DNA of 64,000 nt from Streptomyces minutiscleroticus (lineage in GTDB: Bacteria > Actinomycetota > Actinomycetes > Streptomycetales > Streptomycetaceae), in contig NZ_BMVU01000013.1 in the NCBI RefSeq assembly GCF_014650875.1, forward strand, positions 62,001 through 126,000, written 5' to 3'. Each line of letters opens with the position of its first letter. Within the stretch, counting starts at the first letter, position 1. Shown piece by piece: positions 1 through 7,782 of the stretch. The notes beneath the pieces are model-generated. The model made no database searches. It was given only the letters and a program-made list of their open reading frames with translations, and was not told the origin of the DNA. Made by a program: the position numbers and the translations under genes.

Positions 1-2
1 GC

Positions 3-653
3 GTCCTCGGCCCGGCCCACCCCGACACGCTCGTCACCCGCTACGAGGTCGCCTTCGCCCTGGGGCAGCTGGGGCGCTGGCCGGAGGCCCTGGACAGCTA
101 CCGCGAGGTGGCCGAGGCGCGCGCCCGGGTCCTCGGGCCCGACCACCCCGACACGCTCGCCGCCCGCTACGAGGTGGGCATCAGCCTCGGCCGGCTCGGC
201 CGCAGCGGCCAGGCGCTGGAGCTGTACCGCGGCCTGATCGACGACCGCACGCGCGTCCACGGCCCGGCCCACCCCGAGACCCTGCGCGCCCGGCACGGGT
301 TCGGCGTCAACCTCGGCCGGCTCGGCCGCTGGGAGGAGGCGCTCGCCGAGGCGCGCGACGTGTGCGCGATCCGCGAGCGCGTGCTCGGCCCCGAGCACCC
401 GGACACGCTGGTCAGCCGCCGCGAGATCGCCGTCGCCCTGGGCTGGCTCGGCCGCTGGGCCGACGCCCTCGCCGCCTACCGGCACGTCGCGGGCGCCCGC
501 GAGCGCGTCCTCGGCGCCGCCCACCCCGACACCCTCACCAGCCGGGACGACGAGGCGCACTGCCTGGAGCGGCTCGGACGGGCCGGGGAGGCCGTCGAGC
601 TGTACCGGCGGGTCGCGGCGCTGCGGCGGCGGCCGGCCCCGGGCGGCCGCTGA
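3..653 (+). CDS. Tetratricopeptide-repeat protein, C-terminal part (5' end outside window)
   Basis: The reading frame is open from the first bases of the window, so the start lies upstream; 216 residues are visible. They consist of about five 42-residue units of the kinesin-light-chain TPR type, each with a VLGP-HPDTL signature followed by an LGRLGRW--AL helix. In Streptomyces such arrays usually form the C-terminal sensor or scaffold of NB-ARC/STAND ATPases or of stand-alone TPR proteins, but the N-terminal part that would decide this is missing. It ends with TGA 105 bp before the next gene. The repeat class is certain; the partner and role are unknown. Confidence 0.8.
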   Translation, partial: VLGPAHPDTLVTRYEVAFALGQLGRWPEALDSYREVAEARARVLGPDHPDTLAARYEVGISLGRLGRSGQALELYRGLIDDRTRVHGPAHPETLRARHGFGVNLGRLGRWEEALAEARDVCAIRERVLGPEHPDTLVSRREIAVALGWLGRWADALAAYRHVAGARERVLGAAHPDTLTSRDDEAHCLERLGRAGEAVELYRRVAALRRRPAPGGR

Positions 654-758
654 CCGGTGGCGCCCGGCGGGCGCGGCGGTGGTGCGGGGCGGTGGCGCGG
701 GAACACCGGTGCGGGCGCGCACCCTGGCGACCGCGATCATCGCGTGTTACCAAGGGAC

Positions 759-2330
759 ATGCCTGCTCACGAGCGTTACGACGCCGTCGTCGTCGGCGGC
801 GGACACAACGGCCTGGTCGCCGCCGCCTACCTGGCCAGGGCCGGGCGGTCCGTCCTGGTCCTGGAGCGGCTCGGCACGGCCGGGGGCGCCGCCGTCTCCA
901 CCCGCCCGTTCGCCGGCCTGGACGCACGGCTGTCGCGCTACTCGTACCTGGTCAGCCTGTTGCCCAAGAAGATCGTGCGGGACCTGGACCTGGACTTCCG
1001 GGTGCGCGGCCGGACCGTCTCCTCCTACACGCCCGCCGAGCGGGCGGGCCGCCCCACCGGGCTGCTGGTGGGCGGCGGCGAGCGACGCACCCGCGAGGCC
1101 TTCGCCCGCTTCACCGGCTCCGACCGGGAGTACGCCGCCTGGCAGCGCTTCTACGCCGCGACCGGCCGGGTGGCGCAGCGCGTCTTCCCCACGCTCACCG
1201 AACCGCTGCCGACCCGGGAGGAGCTGCGCCGCCGGGTGGACGACGAGGAGGCGTGGCGGATGTTCTTCGAGGAGCCCCTCGGCGTCGCCGTCGAGGCGGC
1301 CTTCGCCGACGACCTCGTGCGCGGCGTCGTGCTGACCGACGCGCTGATCGGCACCTTCGCCGACGCGCACGACCCCTCGCTGCTGCAGAACCGCTGCTTC
1401 CTCTACCACGTCATCGGCGGCGGCACGGGCGCCTGGGACGTGCCCGTCGGCGGCATGGGCGCGCTGACCGGCGCGATCGCGACGGCGGCCCGTGCGGCGG
1501 GCGCCGTGATCGCCACCGGGCACGAGGCGGTCCGCGTGGACACCGACGGACGCACGGCCGAGGTGGCCTACCGCACCGCCGACGCCGAGGGCACGGTCGC
1601 CGCCCGGCACGTCCTCGTCGGCGCCTCGCCCCACCAGCTGGCCGCCCTCACCGGCGACGAGCCCCCGGTGCCCGCCGAGGGCGCGCAGTTCAAGGTGAAC
1701 ATGCTGCTGGAGCGGCTGCCGAGGCTGCGGGACGAGTCCGTGAACCCGCGCGAGGCGTTCGCCGGCACCTTCCACGTCGCCGAGGGCTACGAGCAGCTGG
1801 CGACGGCGTACGCGCAGGCCGCCTCGGGCGCCCTGCCCGCCGTGCCGCCCTCGGAGATCTACTGCCACTCGCTCACCGACCCGACGATCCTCGGCCCGGA
1901 CCTGGCCGACCGGGGCTACCAGACGCTCACCCTGTTCGGCCTGCACACCCCGGCCCGGCTGTTCGCCCGCGACAACGACGCCGCCCGCGAGGAGCTGCTG
2001 AGGTCCACCCTGGCGCAGCTCGACGCCCACCTGGCCGAACCGCTCGCCGACTGCCTCGCCACCGACGCCGAGGGCCGCCCCTGCGTCGAGGCGAGGACGC
2101 CGCTGGACCTGGAGCGGGACCTGCGGCTGCCCGGCGGCCACATCTTCCACGGCGACCTCGCCTTCCCGTACGCCCGGGAGGGCTCGGGGCGCTGGGGCGT
2201 GGCGACGCGGCACGCGAACGTCCTGCTGTGCGGCGCGGGGGCGGTGCGCGGCGGCGGGGTGAGCGGGGTGCCCGGGCACAACGCGGCGATGGCCGTCCTG
2301 GAGGCGGAGGAGGGCCGGACCGGGGAGTGA
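759..2330 (+). CDS. Phytoene-desaturase-like FAD-dependent oxidoreductase
   Basis: The 523-residue product starts with a Rossmann dinucleotide motif, GGGHNGLVAAAYLARAG, at about residues 12-28, followed by an acidic ERLG segment. The C-terminal FAD-closing motif is GAGAVRGGGVSGVPGHNAA. This matches the PYROXD2/CrtI-like family, which oxidises hydrophobic or polyprenyl substrates. The ATG at 759 is preferred over an upstream in-frame start because the family motif begins about 10 residues after it and AAGGGA lies just ahead, although with unusually short spacing. No carotenoid genes surround it, so the substrate is unknown. It is convergent with the serine hydrolase gene, leaving only 9 bp between stops. 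Confidence 0.85.
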   Translation: MPAHERYDAVVVGGGHNGLVAAAYLARAGRSVLVLERLGTAGGAAVSTRPFAGLDARLSRYSYLVSLLPKKIVRDLDLDFRVRGRTVSSYTPAERAGRPTGLLVGGGERRTREAFARFTGSDREYAAWQRFYAATGRVAQRVFPTLTEPLPTREELRRRVDDEEAWRMFFEEPLGVAVEAAFADDLVRGVVLTDALIGTFADAHDPSLLQNRCFLYHVIGGGTGAWDVPVGGMGALTGAIATAARAAGAVIATGHEAVRVDTDGRTAEVAYRTADAEGTVAARHVLVGASPHQLAALTGDEPPVPAEGAQFKVNMLLERLPRLRDESVNPREAFAGTFHVAEGYEQLATAYAQAASGALPAVPPSEIYCHSLTDPTILGPDLADRGYQTLTLFGLHTPARLFARDNDAAREELLRSTLAQLDAHLAEPLADCLATDAEGRPCVEARTPLDLERDLRLPGGHIFHGDLAFPYAREGSGRWGVATRHANVLLCGAGAVRGGGVSGVPGHNAAMAVLEAEEGRTGE

Positions 2331-2339
2331 GCGTCCGGC

Positions 2340-4148
2340 TCAGTCCCGTTCGGCGGTCCAGCCCACGGCCTCGATCCGGCACGCGTCCGCGGGGCGGGAG
2401 TCGTCGAGGACGGCGCGGCCGGCCCGCTCGACCCGCAGCCCGTCGACGTAGACGCCCCGGCCCGTGTACCGCCGGTCGGTCGCGTACCGCCAGCGCAGCA
2501 GGGTGCGCGCGGCGCCGGGCACGTCGGCGGCCAGCCGGTGCCAGACCCGGCCGGAGAAGCCGGTGACGGAGCCGTCCGGGTGCGTCCGGGGCTCCTCGCC
2601 GGCCCGCGCGGTGGTGAACGGCACCGGCCGCCAGCTCGCGCCGTCGTCCGTCGACGTCTCCAGGTACAGGGCGTCCGTGCCGGGTTCGGTGTCCCACCAC
2701 AGGGCGCAGCGCAGTGCCGCGCGCCCGCCCCGCAGGTCCAGCGGCGGCAGCGTGAGCGTCGCGGACGCCGCGCTCGCCGTCCCCGAGAACCACGCGGTGC
2801 GTCCGTGCCGGGGCCGTACCGGTACGGCCCGCGCCAGGTGGTCGGCGGCGGCCACGCGCGGCGCCGACCCCGACCGCCAGGTGCGCACGGGGTGGACGGA
2901 GTTGCCGAGCAGGACGAGAAAGGAGTCGGTCGTCGGGTCCAGGACCAGGGACGTGCCGGTGAAGCCGGTGTGCCCCGCGGTGCGCGGCGTGGCCATCGCG
3001 CCCATGTACCAGTGCTGGTACAGCTCGAAGCCGAGCCCGTGCGCGTCGCCGGGGAAGGCGGTGTTGAAGTCGGTGAACATCAGCTCCACCGACTCCGGGC
3101 GCAGGATGCGCGTCCGGCCGTACACACCGCCGTTGAGCAGCGTGCGGCCGAGGACCGCCAGGTCCCAGGCGCAGGAGAAGACGCCGGCGTGCCCCGCGAC
3201 GCCGCCGAGCGCGAAGGCGTTCTCGTCGTGCACCTCGCCCCACACCATGCCCCGGTCGAGCCCCGACCACGGCTTGCGCGCGTCCTCCGTGGCGGCGATC
3301 CGCGGCTTCCAGGAGGCGGGCGGGTTGTAGCGCGTGCGGCTCATCCCGAGCGGACCGGTGATCTCGTCGTGGAGCAGGGTGTCCAGCCGGCACCCGGTGA
3401 TCTCCTCCAGGACGAGCTGGAGGGAGATGAGGTTGAGGTCCGAGTAGAGGTAGGCGGTGCCGGGCTCGGCGATCGGCGCCTCGTCGTAGACCAGTCGGAT
3501 CCGCGCCTCGTGGGTGGGCGCCTCGTACAGCGGGATCCAGGCGCGGAAGCCGGAGGTGTGCGTGAGCAGCTGGCGGACCGTCACGTCCTGCTTGCCCGCG
3601 CGGCCGAAGTCCGGGAGCCAGGAGGCGACCGCCGCCTCCAGGTCCAGCGCGCCGCGCTCGATCTGCTGCACGGCCAGGAGCGAGGTGAAGAGCTTGGAGA
3701 CGGAGGCGAGGTCGAAGACCGTGTCCTCGGTCGTCGGGATCCGCTGCCCGGGCGGCAGCTCCACGCCCGTGTCGGTCGTCTCGTCGTACGCCGCGTAGCG
3801 CACCGCCGCGCCGATCGGCTCGTGCAGGGCGACCGTGCCGCCCCGGCCCGCGAGCAGTACGGCGCCCGCGTACCAGGGGTGTGTGGGGGAGGGGCCGAGG
3901 AACGTTTCGGCATCCGCGACGAGCCGGCGCAGGTGCCCGGCCAGCAGGCCCGCGCGCTCCGCGGAGCCGTGCCGCAGCGTGGGCCGCCCCGCCCCCGCCG
4001 GGGCGGCCGCCGCGGGTCCGGCCGGGAACGGGGCGAGGGCCAGCGCGCCGCCCAACGCCGCGCCTCGCCGCACCAGCTGCCGTCTGCTGATCCCCCGACG
4101 GCCCGCTCCGCGGGCCGGGCCCTCGGTGTCCTCGGTGTCCTCGGTCAA
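2340..4148 (-). CDS. Tat-exported serine beta-lactamase-like hydrolase
   Basis: The 602-residue protein is predicted to start at TTG 4148, seven bases after an AGGAGG Shine-Dalgarno; the upstream in-frame extension lacks one. A Tat signal (SRRQLVRRGAALGG, about residues 21-34) is followed by an Ala-rich h-region. The serine beta-lactamase/PBP fold shows SVSK (Ser149-Lys152), YSDLN as the Y-x-N-like element and HTGFTG as the KTG equivalent. The last 150 or so residues form a beta-rich extension with a WHRLAADVPG / RRYTGRGVYVDGL pattern, resembling the accessory jelly-roll of immune-inhibitor-A peptidases. Likely a secreted esterase, D-aminopeptidase or carboxypeptidase; the substrate cannot be told. 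Confidence 0.82.
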   Translation of the reverse strand: MTEDTEDTEGPARGAGRRGISRRQLVRRGAALGGALALAPFPAGPAAAAPAGAGRPTLRHGSAERAGLLAGHLRRLVADAETFLGPSPTHPWYAGAVLLAGRGGTVALHEPIGAAVRYAAYDETTDTGVELPPGQRIPTTEDTVFDLASVSKLFTSLLAVQQIERGALDLEAAVASWLPDFGRAGKQDVTVRQLLTHTSGFRAWIPLYEAPTHEARIRLVYDEAPIAEPGTAYLYSDLNLISLQLVLEEITGCRLDTLLHDEITGPLGMSRTRYNPPASWKPRIAATEDARKPWSGLDRGMVWGEVHDENAFALGGVAGHAGVFSCAWDLAVLGRTLLNGGVYGRTRILRPESVELMFTDFNTAFPGDAHGLGFELYQHWYMGAMATPRTAGHTGFTGTSLVLDPTTDSFLVLLGNSVHPVRTWRSGSAPRVAAADHLARAVPVRPRHGRTAWFSGTASAASATLTLPPLDLRGGRAALRCALWWDTEPGTDALYLETSTDDGASWRPVPFTTARAGEEPRTHPDGSVTGFSGRVWHRLAADVPGAARTLLRWRYATDRRYTGRGVYVDGLRVERAGRAVLDDSRPADACRIEAVGWTAERD

Positions 4149-4356
4149 GACGCAGCCTCCTGAAAGAATCTTTCGGGATCGCCATGGATGCTCGGAACTT
4201 TCTTGCGGCGCCCGGCGCGTGTCAACCCCGCCGCCCGGCGCGGCGGGGCGGCCGGGACCGGCGTCGTCGCACGTCTTGACCTCCGCCGCGGCCGCCCCGA
4301 GGATCGGGGACCGCGCCGGGACCGACGGCCGGTACGGCGGGACAGGGGGCCGCCCG

Positions 4357-5904
4357 ATGCAGCGCGGACACGACGGCCGGGACACCCTCGGTGCCCGGCA
4401 CGGACAGGGGCACACACACGCCAGCACGGTCGACGGGGTGCTGCGGCGCAGCGCCCGGCGCACCCCGGACCGCCCGGCGGTCCGCTACCGGGACCGGTCG
4501 TGGACCTACGCGGAGCTGGACGCCGCCGTGTCGCGGGCCGCGACCGTCCTGCGGGAGCGGGGCCCCGCTCCGGGCGACCGGGTCGCCGCCTACGGCCACA
4601 ACTCCGACGCGTACCTCATCGGCTTCCTGGCCTGCGCCCGGGCCGGTCTGGTGCACGTGCCGGTCAACCAGAACCTCACCGGCGACGACCTCGCCTACAT
4701 CCTGGACCAGTCCGGCAGCGCGCTCGTGCTGGCCGACCCGGACCTCGCGGACCGCCTCGGAGGCGGCGTGCCGGTCCTCCCCCTGCGGGGCGCCGACGGC
4801 TCGCTCCTGGACCGGCTGGAGCGGGCGCGGCCCCACGAGGGGCCGGGGCCGCACGCGGAGGACCTGGTCCAGCTGCTCTACACGTCCGGGACGACGGCCC
4901 TGCCCAAGGGCGCGATGATGACGCACCGGGCCCTGGTCCACGCGTACCTGAGCGCGATCCATGCGCTCGACCTGCGGGCGGAGGACCGGCCCGCGCACGC
5001 GCTCCCGCTCTACCACTCGGCGCAGATGCACGTCTTCCTGCTGCCCTGCCTGGCGGTCGGCGCGGCGAACACGATCCTCGACGCGCCGGACCCCGGGCGC
5101 CTGCTCGACCTGGTGGAGTCGGGCGGCACGGACAGCCTGTTCGCCCCGCCCACGGTGTGGATCGCGCTGGCGGACCACCCCACCTTCGCCGGGCGCGACC
5201 TGAGCGCGCTGCGCAAGGCGTACTACGGCGCGTCGGTCATGCCGGTGCCGGTCCTGGAACGGCTCCGCTCCCGTCTGCCCGGCCTGGCCTTCCGCAACTG
5301 CTTCGGGCAGAGCGAGATCGGCCCCCTGGCGACGGTCCTCGGGCCGGACGAGCACGAGGGCCGCATGGACTCCTGCGGGCGGCCCGTGCTGTTCGTCGAG
5401 GCCAGGGTGGTCGACGAGGCGGGCCGGGACGTGCCCGACGGCACGCCGGGGGAGATCGTCTACCGGTCGCCGCAGCTGTGCGAGGGCTACTGGGGCAAGC
5501 CGGAGGAGACGGCGGAGGCCTTCCGCGACGGCTGGTTCCGCTCGGGCGACCTCGCGGTGCGGGACGCCGAGGGCTTCTTCACCGTCGTCGACCGGGTGAA
5601 GGACGTCATCAATTCCGGTGGTGTCCTGGTGGCGTCGCGGCAGGTCGAGGACGTGCTGTACGCACACCCCGGGGTGGCCGGGGCCGCCGTCGTCGGCCTG
5701 CCCGACGAGCGGTGGATCGAGGCGGTCACGGCGTTCGTCGTACCGCGCGGCGAGGTCACGGAGGCCGAACTCCTCGCGTACACGCGCGAGAAGCTCGCCC
5801 GCTTCAAGGCGCCGAAGCGGGTCGTGTTCGTCGACGCCCTGCCGCGCAACGCCAGCGGCAAGATCCTCAAGCGCGAACTGCGGGACCGGTTCGCGCGGGG
5901 GTGA
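4357..5904 (+). CDS. Class I acyl-CoA synthetase (AMP-binding)
   Basis: This 515-residue ANL-superfamily enzyme would activate a carboxylic acid to an acyl-adenylate and transfer it to CoA. The P-loop-like A3 motif is YTSGTTALPKGAMMTH, followed by NCFGQSEIGP (A5), GWFRSGDLAVRD (A7), DRVKDVINSGG (A8) and the catalytic Lys near the end in NASGKILKREL (A10). Length and motif order are those of fatty-acyl-CoA ligases. The ATG at 4357 follows a GACAGGGGG stretch; upstream sequence in frame is non-conserved. It is divergent from the serine hydrolase with a 208-bp promoter gap. The acyl substrate is not predictable; no NRPS/PKS genes flank it. Confidence 0.9.
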   Translation: MQRGHDGRDTLGARHGQGHTHASTVDGVLRRSARRTPDRPAVRYRDRSWTYAELDAAVSRAATVLRERGPAPGDRVAAYGHNSDAYLIGFLACARAGLVHVPVNQNLTGDDLAYILDQSGSALVLADPDLADRLGGGVPVLPLRGADGSLLDRLERARPHEGPGPHAEDLVQLLYTSGTTALPKGAMMTHRALVHAYLSAIHALDLRAEDRPAHALPLYHSAQMHVFLLPCLAVGAANTILDAPDPGRLLDLVESGGTDSLFAPPTVWIALADHPTFAGRDLSALRKAYYGASVMPVPVLERLRSRLPGLAFRNCFGQSEIGPLATVLGPDEHEGRMDSCGRPVLFVEARVVDEAGRDVPDGTPGEIVYRSPQLCEGYWGKPEETAEAFRDGWFRSGDLAVRDAEGFFTVVDRVKDVINSGGVLVASRQVEDVLYAHPGVAGAAVVGLPDERWIEAVTAFVVPRGEVTEAELLAYTREKLARFKAPKRVVFVDALPRNASGKILKRELRDRFARG

Positions 5905-5960
5905 GCCGCCGCGCGCAGGGGCGGAGGGCCGCGACGGCGTGCCGCCCGCTCCTCCTCCCG

Positions 5961-6014
5961 CGGCCGCCGTCCGGGCCTCGTGCGGCCGCCGTCCGGACCC
6001 CGCGGCCGCCGTCC
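5961..6014 (+). repeat. Three short CGGCCGCCGTCC direct repeats
   Basis: Copies at 5961-5972, 5983-5994 and 6003-6014, spaced 20-22 bp, lie in the 281-bp gap between the acyl-CoA synthetase and the DUF397 gene. Function unknown; they may simply be low-complexity GC sequence. Confidence 0.5.
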
Positions 6015-6185
6015 CGCTCCCGGGCGGAGGCCGTCCGGGTCCCGGGAGGAGGCCGGGCGGTCCGGGAGGTGGCCGGTCCTGGTCCCCCCGTCCGCCCCAC
6101 AGGAATGTCCCTGTCACATGGCCTGTGCGGCGGGAGACCCGATCGCTAGGCTGGCCGCGGACGACGAACCGGGAGGAGCACGGAC

Positions 6186-6428
6186 GTGGCCGAGAGCACC
6201 ATCCAGCAGAACCCGCTCGCGGGCTGGGAGAAGCCGGAGCTTGACCTCAGCAACGCCGACTGGCGCTCCGGCAGCCGTGGGCTGGGGGATGTCCAGATCG
6301 CCTTTGTCGAGGGCTTCATCGCGATGCGCAACAGCGGCAGCCCGGAGAGCCCCTCCCTGATCTTCACACCGGCGGAGTGGGGTGCTTTCGTGCTGGGGGC
6401 CCGCGAGGGGGACTTCGACCTCACCTGA
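6186..6428 (+). CDS. DUF397 domain protein
   Basis: A complete 80-residue protein with GTG start at 6186, six bases after GGGAGGAG. It shows the DUF397 pattern: an N-terminal W, an RSGSRG segment, I-F--G-IAMRNS in place of the usual V-VAVRDS, and a C-terminal FTPAEWGAFVLGAREGDFDL. DUF397 proteins are small streptomycete proteins that typically partner an adjacent XRE/Scr1 helix-turn-helix regulator (WhiJ-type systems). No such regulator is next to this copy, so it is an orphan. A TAGGCT hexamer at 6147-6152 could be the -10 box. Confidence 0.9.
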   Translation: MAESTIQQNPLAGWEKPELDLSNADWRSGSRGLGDVQIAFVEGFIAMRNSGSPESPSLIFTPAEWGAFVLGAREGDFDLT

Positions 6429-6567
6429 GACCGCCCCGGACGGCGCCGACGAGCGTGTTTTCCCGCCCTTTTTCCGGACACGCGACGTCCGATCCGGTCC
6501 TGGGTACCGGCCTGAGCCAGGCTGGGACCCAGGACATTGCAAGCGGCGTTCCGGAGGCGAGAATTCC

Positions 6568-7509
6568 ATGAGTACCCTGCCGGTCATCGCGGCGGTCGAC
6601 GGGTCGGACGACAGCCTGCGCGCCCTGGAGTGGGCCATCGGGGCGGCCCGGGCCCGCGGCGTGCCGCTGCGCGTGGTCCACGTGCGGCAGTACGCGCACT
6701 GGGTCCAGCCGGAGGTGCTGACCGCGGGACCGCCCGACCCCGTCGACGACCCGGTCCTGGACCAGGTGCGCGCGATCCTCGACGCGCGGCCCGACGGGCC
6801 GGTCACGGAGTACGTCGGGCTGGAGGGCGCCCCGAGCGCCCTGCTGCCCGAACTGGGCGCCACCGCGCAGCTGATGGTGCTCGGCTCCCGCGGCCGCGGC
6901 GGGTTCGCGAGTCTCCTGCTCGGCTCCAACGGCGTCGCCGCGGCGCGCGACGCCGCGTGCCCCGTCGTCGTGGTGCCCCGCCCCGACCGCCGGGCCCACG
7001 CCCCGGACGACGCCGCGTCCGCCGCGGGGCCGGGGCCGCGCGTCGTGCTCGGCCTGCACGTGGACAACCCCGACGACGCGGCGCTTGCCTTCGCCTTCGC
7101 CGAGGCGGCCCGCCGCGGCGCCCGGCTGCACGTGGTCGCCGCCTACGCGTGGCCCACCCGCACCTGGGCGGCGCCCGGCGACTACGTGCCGCCCTCGGCC
7201 GAGGACCGGGACGCCGTCGAGGCCGAGACCCGGACCCTCGCGGACGGCCTCCTCGCGCCCCACCGCGACAAGCAGCCCGACACGCCCGTCGACCTGTCCG
7301 TGGCGCCCGGCGACGCGGCCGGCCACCTGGTCGCGGCCTCCGCGGGCGCCGACCTCGTGGTAGTGGGCCGCCACCGCCGCCGCCCGCTCGCGCCCGCCCG
7401 CATGACGGGCTCGGTCACCCAGGCCGTCCTGCTGCACGCGGTGAGCCCCGTCGCGGTGGTGCCGCCCGCCCCGCACCGGGACGAGTGCACCGCCGCGCCC
7501 GGCGACTGA
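6568..7509 (+). CDS. Universal stress protein, two tandem Usp domains
   Basis: The 313-residue product contains two Usp folds, about residues 1-145 and 160-305. The first has the ATP-binding signature GSRGRGGFASLLLGSNG and VVVVP; the second has a degenerate VGRHRRRPLAPARMTGSVTQAVL followed by VSPVAVVP. Tandem Usp proteins of this type bind ATP and are linked to dormancy and stress responses in actinobacteria. Start ATG 6568 follows GGAGGCGA with 8-bp spacing. It appears to be monocistronic. The second domain lacking part of the G-2x-G-9x-G(S/T) motif may be structural rather than nucleotide-binding. Confidence 0.9.
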   Translation: MSTLPVIAAVDGSDDSLRALEWAIGAARARGVPLRVVHVRQYAHWVQPEVLTAGPPDPVDDPVLDQVRAILDARPDGPVTEYVGLEGAPSALLPELGATAQLMVLGSRGRGGFASLLLGSNGVAAARDAACPVVVVPRPDRRAHAPDDAASAAGPGPRVVLGLHVDNPDDAALAFAFAEAARRGARLHVVAAYAWPTRTWAAPGDYVPPSAEDRDAVEAETRTLADGLLAPHRDKQPDTPVDLSVAPGDAAGHLVAASAGADLVVVGRHRRRPLAPARMTGSVTQAVLLHAVSPVAVVPPAPHRDECTAAPGD

Positions 7510-7551
7510 CCCGGCCCGCGCACCGGCCGCGGACGGCCGTCCCGCGCACCT

Positions 7552-7613
7552 CCCGGCGCGGGTCCACGCGACTGCGCGGCGCAGGCCCGCGCATCGCCCG
7601 GCGCGGGTCCACG
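7552..7613 (+). repeat. 17-bp direct repeat CCCGGCGCGGGTCCACG
   Basis: Identical copies at 7552-7568 and 7597-7613 (period 45 bp) in the 273-bp gap upstream of the large ATPase gene. Position near a promoter makes a regulatory role possible but unsupported. Confidence 0.55.
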
Positions 7614-7782
7614 GGTCCGTCGGACGGCGCGGGAAGCCCCTCCGCTTGATCGGTTGTCGACCGGTTCGGTCAGGAGCGGTCGGACGGGTTCCCGGGCGCC
7701 CTCACGGGCGTAGGCTGGCAGACCGCGGGTCGTGGCGCGCACCCTCCCCCGCGTCGGTGCACGCCGTGACAGGGAGCGCATC

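Noticed and set aside
747..2279. Long open frame on the minus strand opposite the flavoprotein gene
   Set aside because: Shadow frame of GC-rich coding DNA: the protein is Gly/Arg/Val low-complexity without domains, and the plus strand has clear Rossmann and FAD motifs.
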